Translations under genes and position numbers: made by a program
The notes under the pieces: generated by a model
What the model saw: the letters and a program-made list of their open reading frames with translations, nothing else
Databases searched by the model: none
Told to the model about the DNA's origin: nothing
Source of the DNA: Anaerolentibacter hominis
GTDB taxonomy: Bacteria; Bacillota; Clostridia; Lachnospirales; Lachnospiraceae
DNA length: 64,000 bases
Assembly (NCBI RefSeq): GCF_032380675.1
Contig: NZ_JAWDIX010000001.1
Coordinates: 1,178,001-1,242,000 of the forward strand
Reading direction: 5' to 3'
Part shown: in pieces, positions 42,004 to 50,943 of the stretch
How the letters are laid out: each line of letters begins with the position of its first letter
How positions within the stretch are numbered: the stretch's first letter is position 1

Positions 42004-44295
42004 ATGATTCAATTATACGAAGGCGGGGCCTATCTGCTGGGTGGCACCGAACTAGTGGAGGATAATGCACAAGCTGAACAGGCTATTATGGCAAAAACCG
42101 GCCGCGCAGTAACAAAAAAGGAAGCCGCAGAGAATACGATGGCCTACCGCATTCTGAAAGATCATAATACATCCGGGGATATGGAGAAACTGAAAATCCG
42201 GTTTGACAGCCTGACCTCCCACGACATTACATTTGTCGGGATTATTCAGACGGCCCGGGCTTCCGGATTGGAGAAATTCCCCATGCCGTATGTACTTACC
42301 AACTGTCATAACAGCCTCTGTGCCGTGGGCGGTACGATTAATGAGGATGACCATATGTTTGGCCTGTCCTGCGCAAAGCGGTACGGCGGAATCTATGTGC
42401 CGCCTCATCAGGCAGTTATTCACCAGTATGCCCGTGAGATGCTCTCCGGGGGCGGAAAGATGATCCTGGGATCTGACAGCCATACCCGCTACGGCGCCCT
42501 TGGAACCATGGCAGTGGGCGAAGGAGGACCGGAGCTGGTAAAGCAGCTGCTAAATAAAACCTACGACATTACTATGCCCGGCGTTGTGGGCGTTTACCTG
42601 ACCGGTAAACCGGAAAAGGGAGTGGGCCCGCAGGATGTGGCGCTGGCGATCATCGGAGCGGTGTTCGGCAACGGCTATGTGAAGAATAAAGTGATGGAGT
42701 TTGTGGGGCCCGGAGTTGGAAACTTAAGTGCGGATTTCAGAATCGGCATTGACGTTATGACAACGGAGACCACCTGTCTGTCCTCCATCTGGACCACCGA
42801 TGAGAAGATAAAGGAATACTATGAGATTCATGGAAGAGAGGCCGATTATAAAGAAGTAAAGCCGGGTGAAGTGGCCTATTATGACGGCATGATCTATGTG
42901 GACTTAAGCAAAGTAAAACCGATGATTGCAATGCCGTTTCATCCAAGCAACGCCTATGCAATCGAGGATGTAAAGGCAAATCTGACGGACATTCTGGCAG
43001 AATGTGAAGAGAGAGCGAAAGTCAGCCTGGGAGATAAGGTGGATTTTAACCTCCGGGATAAAGTGAGAAACGATCAGCTTTATGTGGACCAGGGAATTAT
43101 CGCAGGCTGCGCAGGCGGCGGTTTCGAAAATATCTGCGAAGCGGCAGCTATTCTTAAGGGTAAGAGCATCGGTGCGGATGAATTTACATTGAGCGTCTAT
43201 CCGGCCAGCCAGCCGATCTATATGGAACTGGTGAAGAACGGGGCTGCTGCGTCTCTGATGGAGACAGGTGCTATTATGAAGACTGCATTCTGCGGACCAT
43301 GCTTTGGAGCCGGCGACACGCCGTCCAATAACGGATTCAGTATCCGCCATTCTACCAGAAACTTCCCGAACCGGGAGGGGTCTAAGGTTCAGAACGGACA
43401 GATTGCGTCGGTAGCTCTGATGGATGCCAGATCCATTGCCGCAACAGCTGCGAACAAGGGTTATTTAACCGCAGCTACTGAAATTGATACTGAATTTACG
43501 ATGCCGAAATACTTCTTTGACAAAGCGATCTATGCGAACCGTGTCTTTGACAGCAAGGGGAAGGCAGATCCGTCCGTAGAGGTGAAATTCGGCCCCAATA
43601 TTAAAGATTGGCCAAAGATGCCGGCGCTGACGGATCATCTTCTGCTGAAAGTGGTTTCTGAAATCCACGATCCGGTAACAACAACCGATGAACTGATCCC
43701 ATCCGGTGAAACATCTTCTTATCGTTCCAATCCTCTGGGACTGGCTGAATTTACCCTGTCCAGAAAAGATCCGGAATACGTAGGGAGAGCAAAAGAAGTA
43801 CAGAAAGCAGAAAAGGCAAGAGAAGAAGGCCGGAGCCCGGTTACCGCATTGCCGGAACTTAACGATGTCATGGCGTCAATACGCCAGGCTTATCCGGAGG
43901 CTGACGATGGAAACACAGGTATCGGCAGCACCATCTTTGCAGTGAAACCGGGAGATGGTTCCGCCAGAGAGCAGGCTGCTTCCTGCCAGAAAGTTCTGGG
44001 GGGCTGGGCCAACGTGGCAAACGAATATGCGACAAAGCGTTACCGTTCCAACCTGATTAACTGGGGCATGCTGCCGTTCCTCATTCCGGCGGGAGATCTG
44101 CCCTTTGAAAACGGAGACTATATTTTTGTTCCGGATATCCGTAAAGCGGTGGAGAACAAGGAAAACCAGATCAAAGCTTATGCTGTTAAAGATGGTTTGA
44201 AGGAATTTACCTTAAGTCTGGGCGATCTGACGGATGATGAGCGTACGATTATTCTGAAGGGATGCCTGATTAATTACTACAGAGATACGAAATAA
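42004..44295 (+). CDS. Aconitase-superfamily hydratase (YbhJ-like), substrate unknown
   Basis: The 763-residue protein has the aconitase four-domain plan. Family features are YVLTNCHNSLCAVGG, GSDSHT (about residue 158) and the swivelling C-terminal domain after a long linker (FLIPAGDLPFENGDYIF). The usual cluster motifs are changed: in place of GSCTN there is GCAGGGFENI, and the paired Cys occur in FCGPCFGAGD. Three Cys ligands for a 4Fe-4S cluster are therefore still possible. Length and these changes resemble E. coli YbhJ more than AcnA or AcnB. It probably dehydrates or isomerises a hydroxy-acid; citrate is not certain. A family 1 repeat starts 4 bases after the stop. Confidence 0.85.
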   Translation: MIQLYEGGAYLLGGTELVEDNAQAEQAIMAKTGRAVTKKEAAENTMAYRILKDHNTSGDMEKLKIRFDSLTSHDITFVGIIQTARASGLEKFPMPYVLTNCHNSLCAVGGTINEDDHMFGLSCAKRYGGIYVPPHQAVIHQYAREMLSGGGKMILGSDSHTRYGALGTMAVGEGGPELVKQLLNKTYDITMPGVVGVYLTGKPEKGVGPQDVALAIIGAVFGNGYVKNKVMEFVGPGVGNLSADFRIGIDVMTTETTCLSSIWTTDEKIKEYYEIHGREADYKEVKPGEVAYYDGMIYVDLSKVKPMIAMPFHPSNAYAIEDVKANLTDILAECEERAKVSLGDKVDFNLRDKVRNDQLYVDQGIIAGCAGGGFENICEAAAILKGKSIGADEFTLSVYPASQPIYMELVKNGAAASLMETGAIMKTAFCGPCFGAGDTPSNNGFSIRHSTRNFPNREGSKVQNGQIASVALMDARSIAATAANKGYLTAATEIDTEFTMPKYFFDKAIYANRVFDSKGKADPSVEVKFGPNIKDWPKMPALTDHLLLKVVSEIHDPVTTTDELIPSGETSSYRSNPLGLAEFTLSRKDPEYVGRAKEVQKAEKAREEGRSPVTALPELNDVMASIRQAYPEADDGNTGIGSTIFAVKPGDGSAREQAASCQKVLGGWANVANEYATKRYRSNLINWGMLPFLIPAGDLPFENGDYIFVPDIRKAVENKENQIKAYAVKDGLKEFTLSLGDLTDDERTIILKGCLINYYRDTK

Positions 44296-44298
44296 TGA

Positions 44299-44477
44299 TC
44301 ATGGAAGTAGATAAGACTCCCACCTCAATAGGTGGTGAGTAAATAACAAATTCGTCTTGGTGGGAGCCCAGTCTCCTTCCAAGATAAAGCCTCCGGCGGA
44401 TTGCAGAACCGCACAGATGTATTATGTCATGCAAAGCATGACGTGCGGTTCGCAGCAAGTACGCCGAGGCGTACTTG
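44299..44477 (+). repeat. Structured intergenic repeat, family 1, copy D (179 bp, full length)
   Basis: In order it contains: the TCATGGAAGTAGATAAG end; a hairpin ACTCCCACCT/AGGTGGTGAGT; TAAATAACAAATTCG; a TCTTGG/CCAAGA hairpin; CCTCCGGCGG; a nested CCGCAC...GTGCGG hairpin around GTCATGC/GCATGAC; and the terminal palindrome CAAGTACGCC/GGCGTACTTG. It begins 4 bases after a stop codon. Confidence 0.93.
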
Positions 44478-44511
44478 AATGAAATGGCCCGGTTTACCGG
44501 GTCATTTCATT
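44478..44511 (+). terminator. Hairpin after repeat copy D
   Basis: 15-base arms (AATGAAATGGCCCGG with CCGGGTCATTTCATT, one wobble) and a 4-base loop. The tail is short in Ts, so termination may be partial. It follows the hydratase gene and repeat, just before egsA. Confidence 0.6.
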
Positions 44512-44533
44512 GTTAGCAGGGAGGAGCAGGACA

Positions 44534-45796
44534 ATGAAATCACCTTTGGAACAATTTACAGGGCCGTGCAGCTGCGGAAAGATTCATGAGATGGATACAA
44601 AAGAAGTCTGGATCGAGCAGGATGGAGCGGCAAAGTTAAAGGAACTGCTGGAGGAAGGGATGTTGAAGTCCTTTCGGAAACCGGTGATTTTAAGTGATAC
44701 CAATACGAATACAGCGGCAGGAGATAGAATTGGCCGTATATGCAAAATACCCTCTGCCGTACTGCCGGCCGTCGGCCTTCACGCGGATAATCACGGAGTG
44801 GCGCTGGCGCAGGAGAAGCTGCCGTCAGATGCCGGCCTCATCCTGGCGGTGGGTTCCGGCACCATTCATGATATAGCCCGGTATGTGGCTCATGCCAGAG
44901 GTATTTCCTTTGTCTCGGTGCCCACAGCGGCCAGCGTGGACGGCTTTGTATCATCGGTTGCGGCTATGACCTGGGATGGGTTTAAGACGACGCTTCCGGC
45001 TGTATCGCCGGTCTGTGTCGTGGCGGATGTGACAGTCATTTCCAGGGCACCTTACCGTCTTACCGCGTCCGGTGTCTCCGATCTGCTGGGCAAGTATACT
45101 GCGCTCACAGACTGGAAGATCTCCCATCTGCTGACGGGAGAGTATATCTGTGAAAATATATGCCGTTATGAGATGGAAGCGGTGAACGAGGTAAGAGATG
45201 CGGCGCATGGACTGCGGGAGGGCTGCGAGGATGCCTATGAGAAGCTAATCTATGCCCTGATTCTTTCTGGTATCGCCATGCAGCTGTGTGGTAATTCCAG
45301 GCCTGCCTCCGGTGCGGAGCACCATATGTCACATTTGTGGGAGATGGAAATCTTGAACCCCGCTCTGGATGCCTACCATGGAGAGAAAGTGTCCCTGGGG
45401 CTTTTGCAGGTAATCCGGGAATATGAAAAGCTGCGTCTTGCTATTGAAAGCAAATCCTGTACCGTTCATGCCTATGAGGGGCTGCCTATGGATTTTCTCC
45501 GGGAGACTTTCGGAATAAAAGACAGGATGGAAGGGATACTTAGAGAAAATACGCCGGACCCGTGTCTGCTGGTGCCGGAGCAGCGGCTGCGAGAAAAACT
45601 GCCGGAGATTGCAGCTGTCTTGGCAGAACTGCCTGACGCTAACATGCTCACCGGCTTAATGAAGAGGGCGGGCTGCGTCCATTCCCCGGAGGAGATCGGC
45701 TTAGACCCGGAGCTTATCCCTGTGTCTCTGCGGCTTTCTCCTTTTGTCAGGAACCGTCTTACCCTGATGCGGATTATAAATGGATTCTTCAGATAG
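44534..45796 (+). CDS. egsA: sn-glycerol-1-phosphate dehydrogenase (EgsA/AraM family)
   Basis: The protein, about 420 residues, is an iron-alcohol-dehydrogenase-type fold with the NAD(P) loop AVGSGTIHDIARYVAH, the SVPTAASVDGFVS block, and the metal-binding SRPASGAEHHMSHLWEM region with its His residues. It reduces dihydroxyacetone phosphate to sn-glycerol-1-phosphate, the archaeal-type enantiomer; in Bacillus AraM feeds heptaprenylglyceryl phosphate. The start at 44534 is preferred because GGGAGGAG lies 6 bases upstream. No ether-lipid prenyltransferase gene (PcrB type) is seen in the window. Confidence 0.92.
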   Translation: MKSPLEQFTGPCSCGKIHEMDTKEVWIEQDGAAKLKELLEEGMLKSFRKPVILSDTNTNTAAGDRIGRICKIPSAVLPAVGLHADNHGVALAQEKLPSDAGLILAVGSGTIHDIARYVAHARGISFVSVPTAASVDGFVSSVAAMTWDGFKTTLPAVSPVCVVADVTVISRAPYRLTASGVSDLLGKYTALTDWKISHLLTGEYICENICRYEMEAVNEVRDAAHGLREGCEDAYEKLIYALILSGIAMQLCGNSRPASGAEHHMSHLWEMEILNPALDAYHGEKVSLGLLQVIREYEKLRLAIESKSCTVHAYEGLPMDFLRETFGIKDRMEGILRENTPDPCLLVPEQRLREKLPEIAAVLAELPDANMLTGLMKRAGCVHSPEEIGLDPELIPVSLRLSPFVRNRLTLMRIINGFFR

Positions 45797-45881
45797 AAAT
45801 ATCCTGCCGTAATTTTGAGGTCAAATCTGACATCCACACGCATATCCTGTAGAAAAGAAATGGAATGATTGGGGATAAGAT

Positions 45882-46640
45882 ATGCCCAGACAGGTAATTA
45901 TTGACGCCGGACACGGCGGTTATGACAATGGTGCGGTCTATAATGACCGAAAGGAAAAGGACGACAACCTGGCGCTTGCACTGGCGGTAGGAGAGATTCT
46001 GGCGAAGAACGGCGTGGAGGTGGCTTACACCAGAACCTCGGATATTTACCAGAGCCCTACGGAAAAGGCACGGATTGCCAACAGCCTGGGAGGAGATCTG
46101 TTTGTTTCTCTGCACCGGAATTCCAGCCAGGTGCCCAATACTTATTCAGGAGTACAGAGCCTGATTTACAGCAAGGGAGGACTGAAGGAAGAGGCGGCAG
46201 ATGAAATAAATGATGAACTGGAGGATCTGGGTTTTCAGAATCTGGGGATTGCTCTGCGCCCGGACCTGATCGTGCTGCGCCGCACTCAGATGCCTGCGGT
46301 GCTGGTAGAGGCCGGCTTTATTAACACGGACGAAGATAACCGCATTTTTGACACCAGGTTCGGGAAGGTGGCGGAAGCGATAGCAGACGGAATTATGGAG
46401 GCGCTTAAGGACGCACCGGCAGACCGTCATTATTTCGTACAGGTTGGTTTGTTCCGGCAGTATAACAATGCCCTGAATCTGCAGAATCAACTTTTGCAGG
46501 ATGGCTTTGAATCTGTTATAATAAAAGCCGGTGAATATTATACCGTGCTGGTGGGCGGCTTCCAGTCTTACGAACAGGCGGCTGCGATTGAGCGCGCGCT
46601 GTCCGCACGGGGATATGAAACATTGATCGTGATGCGGTAA
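45882..46640 (+). CDS. N-acetylmuramoyl-L-alanine amidase with SPOR domain (CwlC-like)
   Basis: The 252-residue protein has an amidase_3 domain (about 1-178) with zinc ligands in DAGHGG (His11), the Glu of KEKDDN and SLHRN, and catalytic Glu in VEAGF. A C-terminal SPOR domain (about 184-252, YFVQVGLF ... YTVLVGGF) follows. There is no signal peptide or membrane segment. The same layout and size occur in Bacillus CwlC, which is made in the mother cell and lyses its wall late in sporulation. This supports a spore-forming host; the assignment by analogy is inference. A weak GGGGAT precedes the ATG. Confidence 0.88.
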   Translation: MPRQVIIDAGHGGYDNGAVYNDRKEKDDNLALALAVGEILAKNGVEVAYTRTSDIYQSPTEKARIANSLGGDLFVSLHRNSSQVPNTYSGVQSLIYSKGGLKEEAADEINDELEDLGFQNLGIALRPDLIVLRRTQMPAVLVEAGFINTDEDNRIFDTRFGKVAEAIADGIMEALKDAPADRHYFVQVGLFRQYNNALNLQNQLLQDGFESVIIKAGEYYTVLVGGFQSYEQAAAIERALSARGYETLIVMR

Positions 46641-46758
46641 TGCGGAACGCACAGAGGACAAAATTTGAACCCCAATCGGCTTCAAGTTTATGCATGAACG
46701 CAGTATCGCAGGCGGACCTGCGATGTGCAGGGGTTAACAGATAAAGGAGACGAAGGAA

Positions 46759-47607
46759 ATGGCACAATTAATTGACGGTAAGAAAATTTCTTCTGAAATA
46801 AAGGAGGAAATAAAAGAAAAGGTTGCAGAACTGAAAGAACAGGGCGTGGAGGTTACACTGGCTGTCATTCAGGTAGGAGCGGACCCTGCCTCTACCGTAT
46901 ATGTAAGAAATAAAAAGAACGCCTGCGCCTATGTAGGCATCCGGTCTCTGGCCTATGAGCTCCCGGAGGAAACTACCCAGGAAGAACTGATCAAATTAGT
47001 GAAAGAATTGAACGAAAAAGAGGATGTGGACGGTATTCTGGTTCAGCTTCCGCTGCCGGGGCATATTGATGAAGATACTATTATCCGGACGATCCGCCCG
47101 GATAAAGATGTAGATGGATTCCACCCGGAGAGTGTAGGCAAGCTTTCCATTGGCCAGCCCGGTTTTGTATCCTGTACGCCTGCCGGGATTATTCAGCTGT
47201 TAAAGCGTTCTGGTATCCCGATAGAGGGAAAAGAATGTGTGATTGTGGGCCGGAGCAACATTGTGGGCAAGCCGATGGCTCTGCTGCTTCTGCGGGAAAA
47301 TGGAACCGTAACCGTATGCCATTCCAGAACGAAAGATTTAAAGGAAGTTGCCAGAAGGGCAGATATTCTTGTAGTTGCAATCGGGAGAGCTAAATTTATT
47401 ACTTCCGATTATGTAAAAGAAGGCGCCGCGGTCATAGATGTGGGTATGGACCGAGACGAGAACGGCAAGCTCTGCGGAGATGTGGATTTCGCATCTGTAG
47501 AGCCGGTGGCAGGAGCGATTACGCCTGTGCCGGGCGGAGTCGGACCTATGACCATCGCCATGCTGATGAATAACTGTGTGGAAGCTGCACTTGCGAAACG
47601 GAAATAA
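46759..47607 (+). CDS. folD: Bifunctional methylene-THF dehydrogenase/cyclohydrolase FolD
   Basis: The 282-residue protein has the FolD signature YVRNKKNACAYVGI (with the catalytic Lys), VQLPLPGHI, DKDVDGFHP and VIVGRSNIVGKPMA at the NADP fold, and PVPGGVGPMT near the end. It interconverts 5,10-methylene-THF and 10-formyl-THF, downstream of Fhs in one-carbon flow. AAAGGAG precedes the ATG. An ATCGCAGG/CCTGCGAT hairpin sits in the leader; no known riboswitch was recognised. Confidence 0.97.
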   Translation: MAQLIDGKKISSEIKEEIKEKVAELKEQGVEVTLAVIQVGADPASTVYVRNKKNACAYVGIRSLAYELPEETTQEELIKLVKELNEKEDVDGILVQLPLPGHIDEDTIIRTIRPDKDVDGFHPESVGKLSIGQPGFVSCTPAGIIQLLKRSGIPIEGKECVIVGRSNIVGKPMALLLLRENGTVTVCHSRTKDLKEVARRADILVVAIGRAKFITSDYVKEGAAVIDVGMDRDENGKLCGDVDFASVEPVAGAITPVPGGVGPMTIAMLMNNCVEAALAKRK

Positions 47608-47623
47608 TAAAAAGCAAAAAAAT

Positions 47624-47654
47624 GGCCGGCGAATTGTTCGCCGGCCGTTTTTTT
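47624..47654. terminator. Bidirectional terminator after folD
   Basis: Perfect 10-bp stem (GGCCGGCGAA/TTCGCCGGCC), a 3-base loop, and A and T runs on the two sides, between convergent folD and the large membrane protein gene. Confidence 0.92.
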
Positions 47655-49302
47655 ATTTTACAGTCAGTACCGTATTTGATTTTTCACCTGGATTATAAGT
47701 CAGATTTATATAATCCCCTTCGGAGAAACGTATAATCTCCAGATTGGAGGCTACGACTACATCAAAGATTTCATCGCTTCCCTCCAGCATCAGATAGTAG
47801 TGGGAGTTCCCTTCTATTACTGCCGGGGCAATTTTGGCTATAACCCCGGAAGCTGTCTTGGACGTTACGCTATCCTCTGATATCTGAATGTTGTTATTCT
47901 TTAAGAGCTGTATATAAGACTTTTCACATTCGATGACGGAGTCACCGATTGCAACAATACTGTATTTTGATATATTAACCATCGCATATTTCTTAACCAG
48001 ACCTGCCTCATCTTTCAGGGAAATGAAATAAGTGGGTTCATCAGAAATATTTAACAGCAGCGGGAAGGTGGCGACATAACCCAGATTCTGTACCTGGCCC
48101 TGGGCAGAATTCATCGCCGAGAATTCCTCTGCTCCGGGAATCTCGTAATATCTCGTCTCCGCAGTCCTGGAATTCATCAACACGAAACCGACGTTGGACT
48201 GATCACCGCCTACACTGGTGACACCGGTATAAACCCAGACATCATCATTGAGCGCGATATAATTATAGCCCGCCGTTGTTTTCAGACAGTCTTTCATACT
48301 GAACAAGGTATTAAAATATCCATGCTTGAGGGACCCGTAGTAATCGTAGTAGGAAATCAGTAATTCAGCCGAATAAACCCGGTCCACCCAGGTGGGAACA
48401 TCTTCCACGTTATAATTTTCTATTTCTCCGGTTACGGCATTAACCATTACGACATTTTTAATCTTAACTCCGCCGAACAGGCCGATCGTATAATCCTTCA
48501 CCGGACAGATCCAGTACGGAGTTCCGTTTTCATCTATTTCAAAATTGATGGTGTCAAATATATAGGTAGGGAAATGAAAACGGAGGTAGCGGTAAATATT
48601 TCTGTTAAGAGGTTCAGATTCAGAATATTTGATACCCTCTGTAAGCTTCACACATTCTGCTGTCTGCGTAGCCATATCAATGCGCATATATGCAGGAATC
48701 CCGTTTTTACGGTTACCAAGCCACTTAAAGATATTACCGTACTCTAACGGTGCGATTCGGTAAGGAGTTTCCTGATAATTGATCTGTGTGTAATTTTTAC
48801 TGACCTCGAACTGAGAGACATACTCTACCATGCTTCCCATCTTCCGGGAACCGACTAAAGCAGCGGAATCGCTGTCCAGAAGAGGAATTTCGTTATAGGA
48901 AATCTCCTTGATATCTTCCGTAAAATTGCGCTGTTCCACGGATATCAATTTCTGATACTTGGATGCATTCACAATTTGTGAGGAAAGAATGCTTCCTATT
49001 ATATAGACCAGAACCAGAGCCAGGGTAACCAGAAAAGAAATTTTGAATTTCTTGTTCTTAAAGATCGGCCCATGGAATGAAAAATGAATTCCATCCCCGG
49101 AAGAATCTGTATGGAGCCGGTTAGCTGTCCGGATTCCGATCAGAAAAGTGATAACTGCCGCGACAAAGATCAAAAAGCCCCAGAGGCCCGGCGAATGGAT
49201 GTTGATAGCCGGAAGTGCTATATAATAGTAGAGAAATATAAGCAGAAGGGCTGCAATTACAGTGAGAATAATCGTTTTTGTCTTTTTTTTCAAGTTGTTC
49301 AT
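47653..49302 (-). CDS. Large membrane protein of unknown function
   Basis: The 549-residue protein has three N-terminal membrane helices (about 10-32, 37-57, 88-110) and a large outer region of about 430 residues, mainly beta, with no recognised catalytic motif. It ends in a small beta-barrel-like part (SEGDYINLTYNPGEKSNTVL). I cannot name the family. AAT-rich but well-ordered codon use and the strong upstream promoter suggest a real expressed gene. The promoter region is shared with rimO. Confidence 0.75.
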   Translation of the reverse strand: MNNLKKKTKTIILTVIAALLLIFLYYYIALPAINIHSPGLWGFLIFVAAVITFLIGIRTANRLHTDSSGDGIHFSFHGPIFKNKKFKISFLVTLALVLVYIIGSILSSQIVNASKYQKLISVEQRNFTEDIKEISYNEIPLLDSDSAALVGSRKMGSMVEYVSQFEVSKNYTQINYQETPYRIAPLEYGNIFKWLGNRKNGIPAYMRIDMATQTAECVKLTEGIKYSESEPLNRNIYRYLRFHFPTYIFDTINFEIDENGTPYWICPVKDYTIGLFGGVKIKNVVMVNAVTGEIENYNVEDVPTWVDRVYSAELLISYYDYYGSLKHGYFNTLFSMKDCLKTTAGYNYIALNDDVWVYTGVTSVGGDQSNVGFVLMNSRTAETRYYEIPGAEEFSAMNSAQGQVQNLGYVATFPLLLNISDEPTYFISLKDEAGLVKKYAMVNISKYSIVAIGDSVIECEKSYIQLLKNNNIQISEDSVTSKTASGVIAKIAPAVIEGNSHYYLMLEGSDEIFDVVVASNLEIIRFSEGDYINLTYNPGEKSNTVLTVK

Positions 49303-49388
49303 TCCTCCAGATTTATGGTTGTCTGTTGCCGGGACCGCCGGTAGAACCGGATAAACACATGTAAAACCCGCCCGTAAGTAATAGTGTA

Positions 49389-49416
49389 ATTATAGCGTAC
49401 CGGTTGAAAAAGTCAA
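49389..49416 (-). promoter_or_regulatory. Promoter of the large membrane protein gene
   Basis: On the minus strand TTGACT and TATAAT are 16 bases apart. It overlaps the rimO promoter on the plus strand. Confidence 0.7.
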
Positions 49417-49432
49417 CGAAAACTGCTAGAAT
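49404..49432 (+). promoter_or_regulatory. Promoter of the rimO operon
   Basis: TTGAAA and TAGAAT are separated by 17 bases. Its -35 (49404-49409) lies inside the spacer of the divergent promoter. Confidence 0.7.
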
Positions 49433-49575
49433 GGGAAGAAGTTGGTTAGTGCAATGAAGAGTTAAGAGGGAAGAATGAAGAACGTGGCAAGCTGCAAGTG
49501 AACAATGTCCCTGCGGGACAGTGAAAAACTTATTTACTGATGAAAATTTGATAAGGTGGAAGGATTCTATTCTAT

Positions 49576-50898
49576 ATGAAGATTTTGTTTGTATCGCTGG
49601 GCTGTGATAAGAACCTGGTGGATAGTGAAGTGATGCTGGGGCTGCTCAGAGCGGACGGCTTTGAACTGACGGATGATGAGACCGAGGCGGATGTGATTGT
49701 TGTGAATACCTGTGGTTTTATCAGGGATGCCAAGGAGGAGAGTATTAATACCCTGCTTGAGATGGCCAGGTATAAGACGGAGGGTAAGTGTAAGGCGCTG
49801 ATTGCGGCCGGATGTCTTGCCCAGCGCTATGCGGATGAGATGAAGGAAGAACTTCCCGAAGTAGATGCTATCGTGGGTACAACGGCCTATGATAAGATAG
49901 GAGAGGTGATTCGCGGAGTTCTGGAGGGGCAGAAGGTTACCTGCCTGAAGGATATCAATGAGCTTGTTCTTACGGAGGCAAAGCGGGTCAATACGACAGG
50001 CGGCTACACTTCCTATTTAAAGATTGCGGAGGGGTGCGATAAGCACTGTACGTACTGTATTATCCCCAAGATGCGCGGCAGCTACCGCAGTGTACCGATG
50101 GACCGGCTGGTTGCTGAGGCAGAAGAGCTGGCGGCAGCCGGGGTAAAGGAACTGATTCTGGTTGCCCAGGAGACTACCCTGTATGGAATTGATCTGTATG
50201 GTATGAAAAAATTGCCGGAGCTGCTTCGGAGGCTGTGCCGGATAGAAGGTCTTGAATGGATACGGATTCTTTACTGCTATCCGGAGGAAATTACAGATGA
50301 GCTGATTGAAGTGATTAAGACAGAGGAGAAGATCTGTCATTATCTGGATATGCCGATTCAGCACGCTTCCGATGGGATATTAAAGCGGATGGGCCGTAAG
50401 ACGAACCGGGCGCAGCTGGAAGAGACGATTGCAAAGCTGAGAAAAGAGATCCCGGATATTGCTCTTCGGACTACTCTGATCACCGGATTTCCGGGTGAGA
50501 CGAAAGAGGATCAGAAGGAGTTATATTTATTTGTAAATGAGATGAATTTTGACCGGCTGGGAGTTTTTACTTATTCTGCGGAAGAGAATACGCCGGCGGC
50601 CGAGATGGCGGATCAGATACCGGAGAATCTGAAAGAGGAACGCCGGGATGAGATCATGGAGCTGCAGCAGGAGATTGCATTTGAGAAGGCGGAGGAAATG
50701 CCGGGCCGAACGTTAAAGGTTCTGATTGAAGGGAAAATACCGGAGGATGAGGTCTATCTGGGCCGGACTTACCGGGATGCTCCTAATGTGGATGGATATA
50801 TTTTTGTATCCAGCCCCTATGAACTGATTTCCGGCGACTTTGTTGAAGTAAAGGTGATAGAAGCGAAGGACTATGATTTGATTGGAATTGTGCAGTAA
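49576..50898 (+). CDS. rimO: Ribosomal protein S12 methylthiotransferase RimO
   Basis: The 440-residue protein has an N-terminal UPF0004 domain (SLGCDKNLVDSEVMLG, VVNTCGFI, AAGCLAQRY with three Cys for the auxiliary cluster). A radical SAM domain with CDKHCTYC and a C-terminal TRAM domain follow. It adds a methylthio group to an Asp of ribosomal protein S12. SLGCDKN and the S12-type gene order (followed by pgsA and cinA) separate it from MiaB. It starts a housekeeping operon. Confidence 0.97.
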   Translation: MKILFVSLGCDKNLVDSEVMLGLLRADGFELTDDETEADVIVVNTCGFIRDAKEESINTLLEMARYKTEGKCKALIAAGCLAQRYADEMKEELPEVDAIVGTTAYDKIGEVIRGVLEGQKVTCLKDINELVLTEAKRVNTTGGYTSYLKIAEGCDKHCTYCIIPKMRGSYRSVPMDRLVAEAEELAAAGVKELILVAQETTLYGIDLYGMKKLPELLRRLCRIEGLEWIRILYCYPEEITDELIEVIKTEEKICHYLDMPIQHASDGILKRMGRKTNRAQLEETIAKLRKEIPDIALRTTLITGFPGETKEDQKELYLFVNEMNFDRLGVFTYSAEENTPAAEMADQIPENLKEERRDEIMELQQEIAFEKAEEMPGRTLKVLIEGKIPEDEVYLGRTYRDAPNVDGYIFVSSPYELISGDFVEVKVIEAKDYDLIGIVQ

Positions 50899-50943
50899 GC
50901 TTGATATGGGGCTGTTTTATGCCCGGAAGGGGAAGAATAGAAG

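Noticed and set aside
46641..46758. Leader hairpin before folD as a possible folate (THF) riboswitch
   Set aside because: Only a simple ATCGCAGG/CCTGCGAT hairpin is seen; the conserved THF aptamer blocks are absent.
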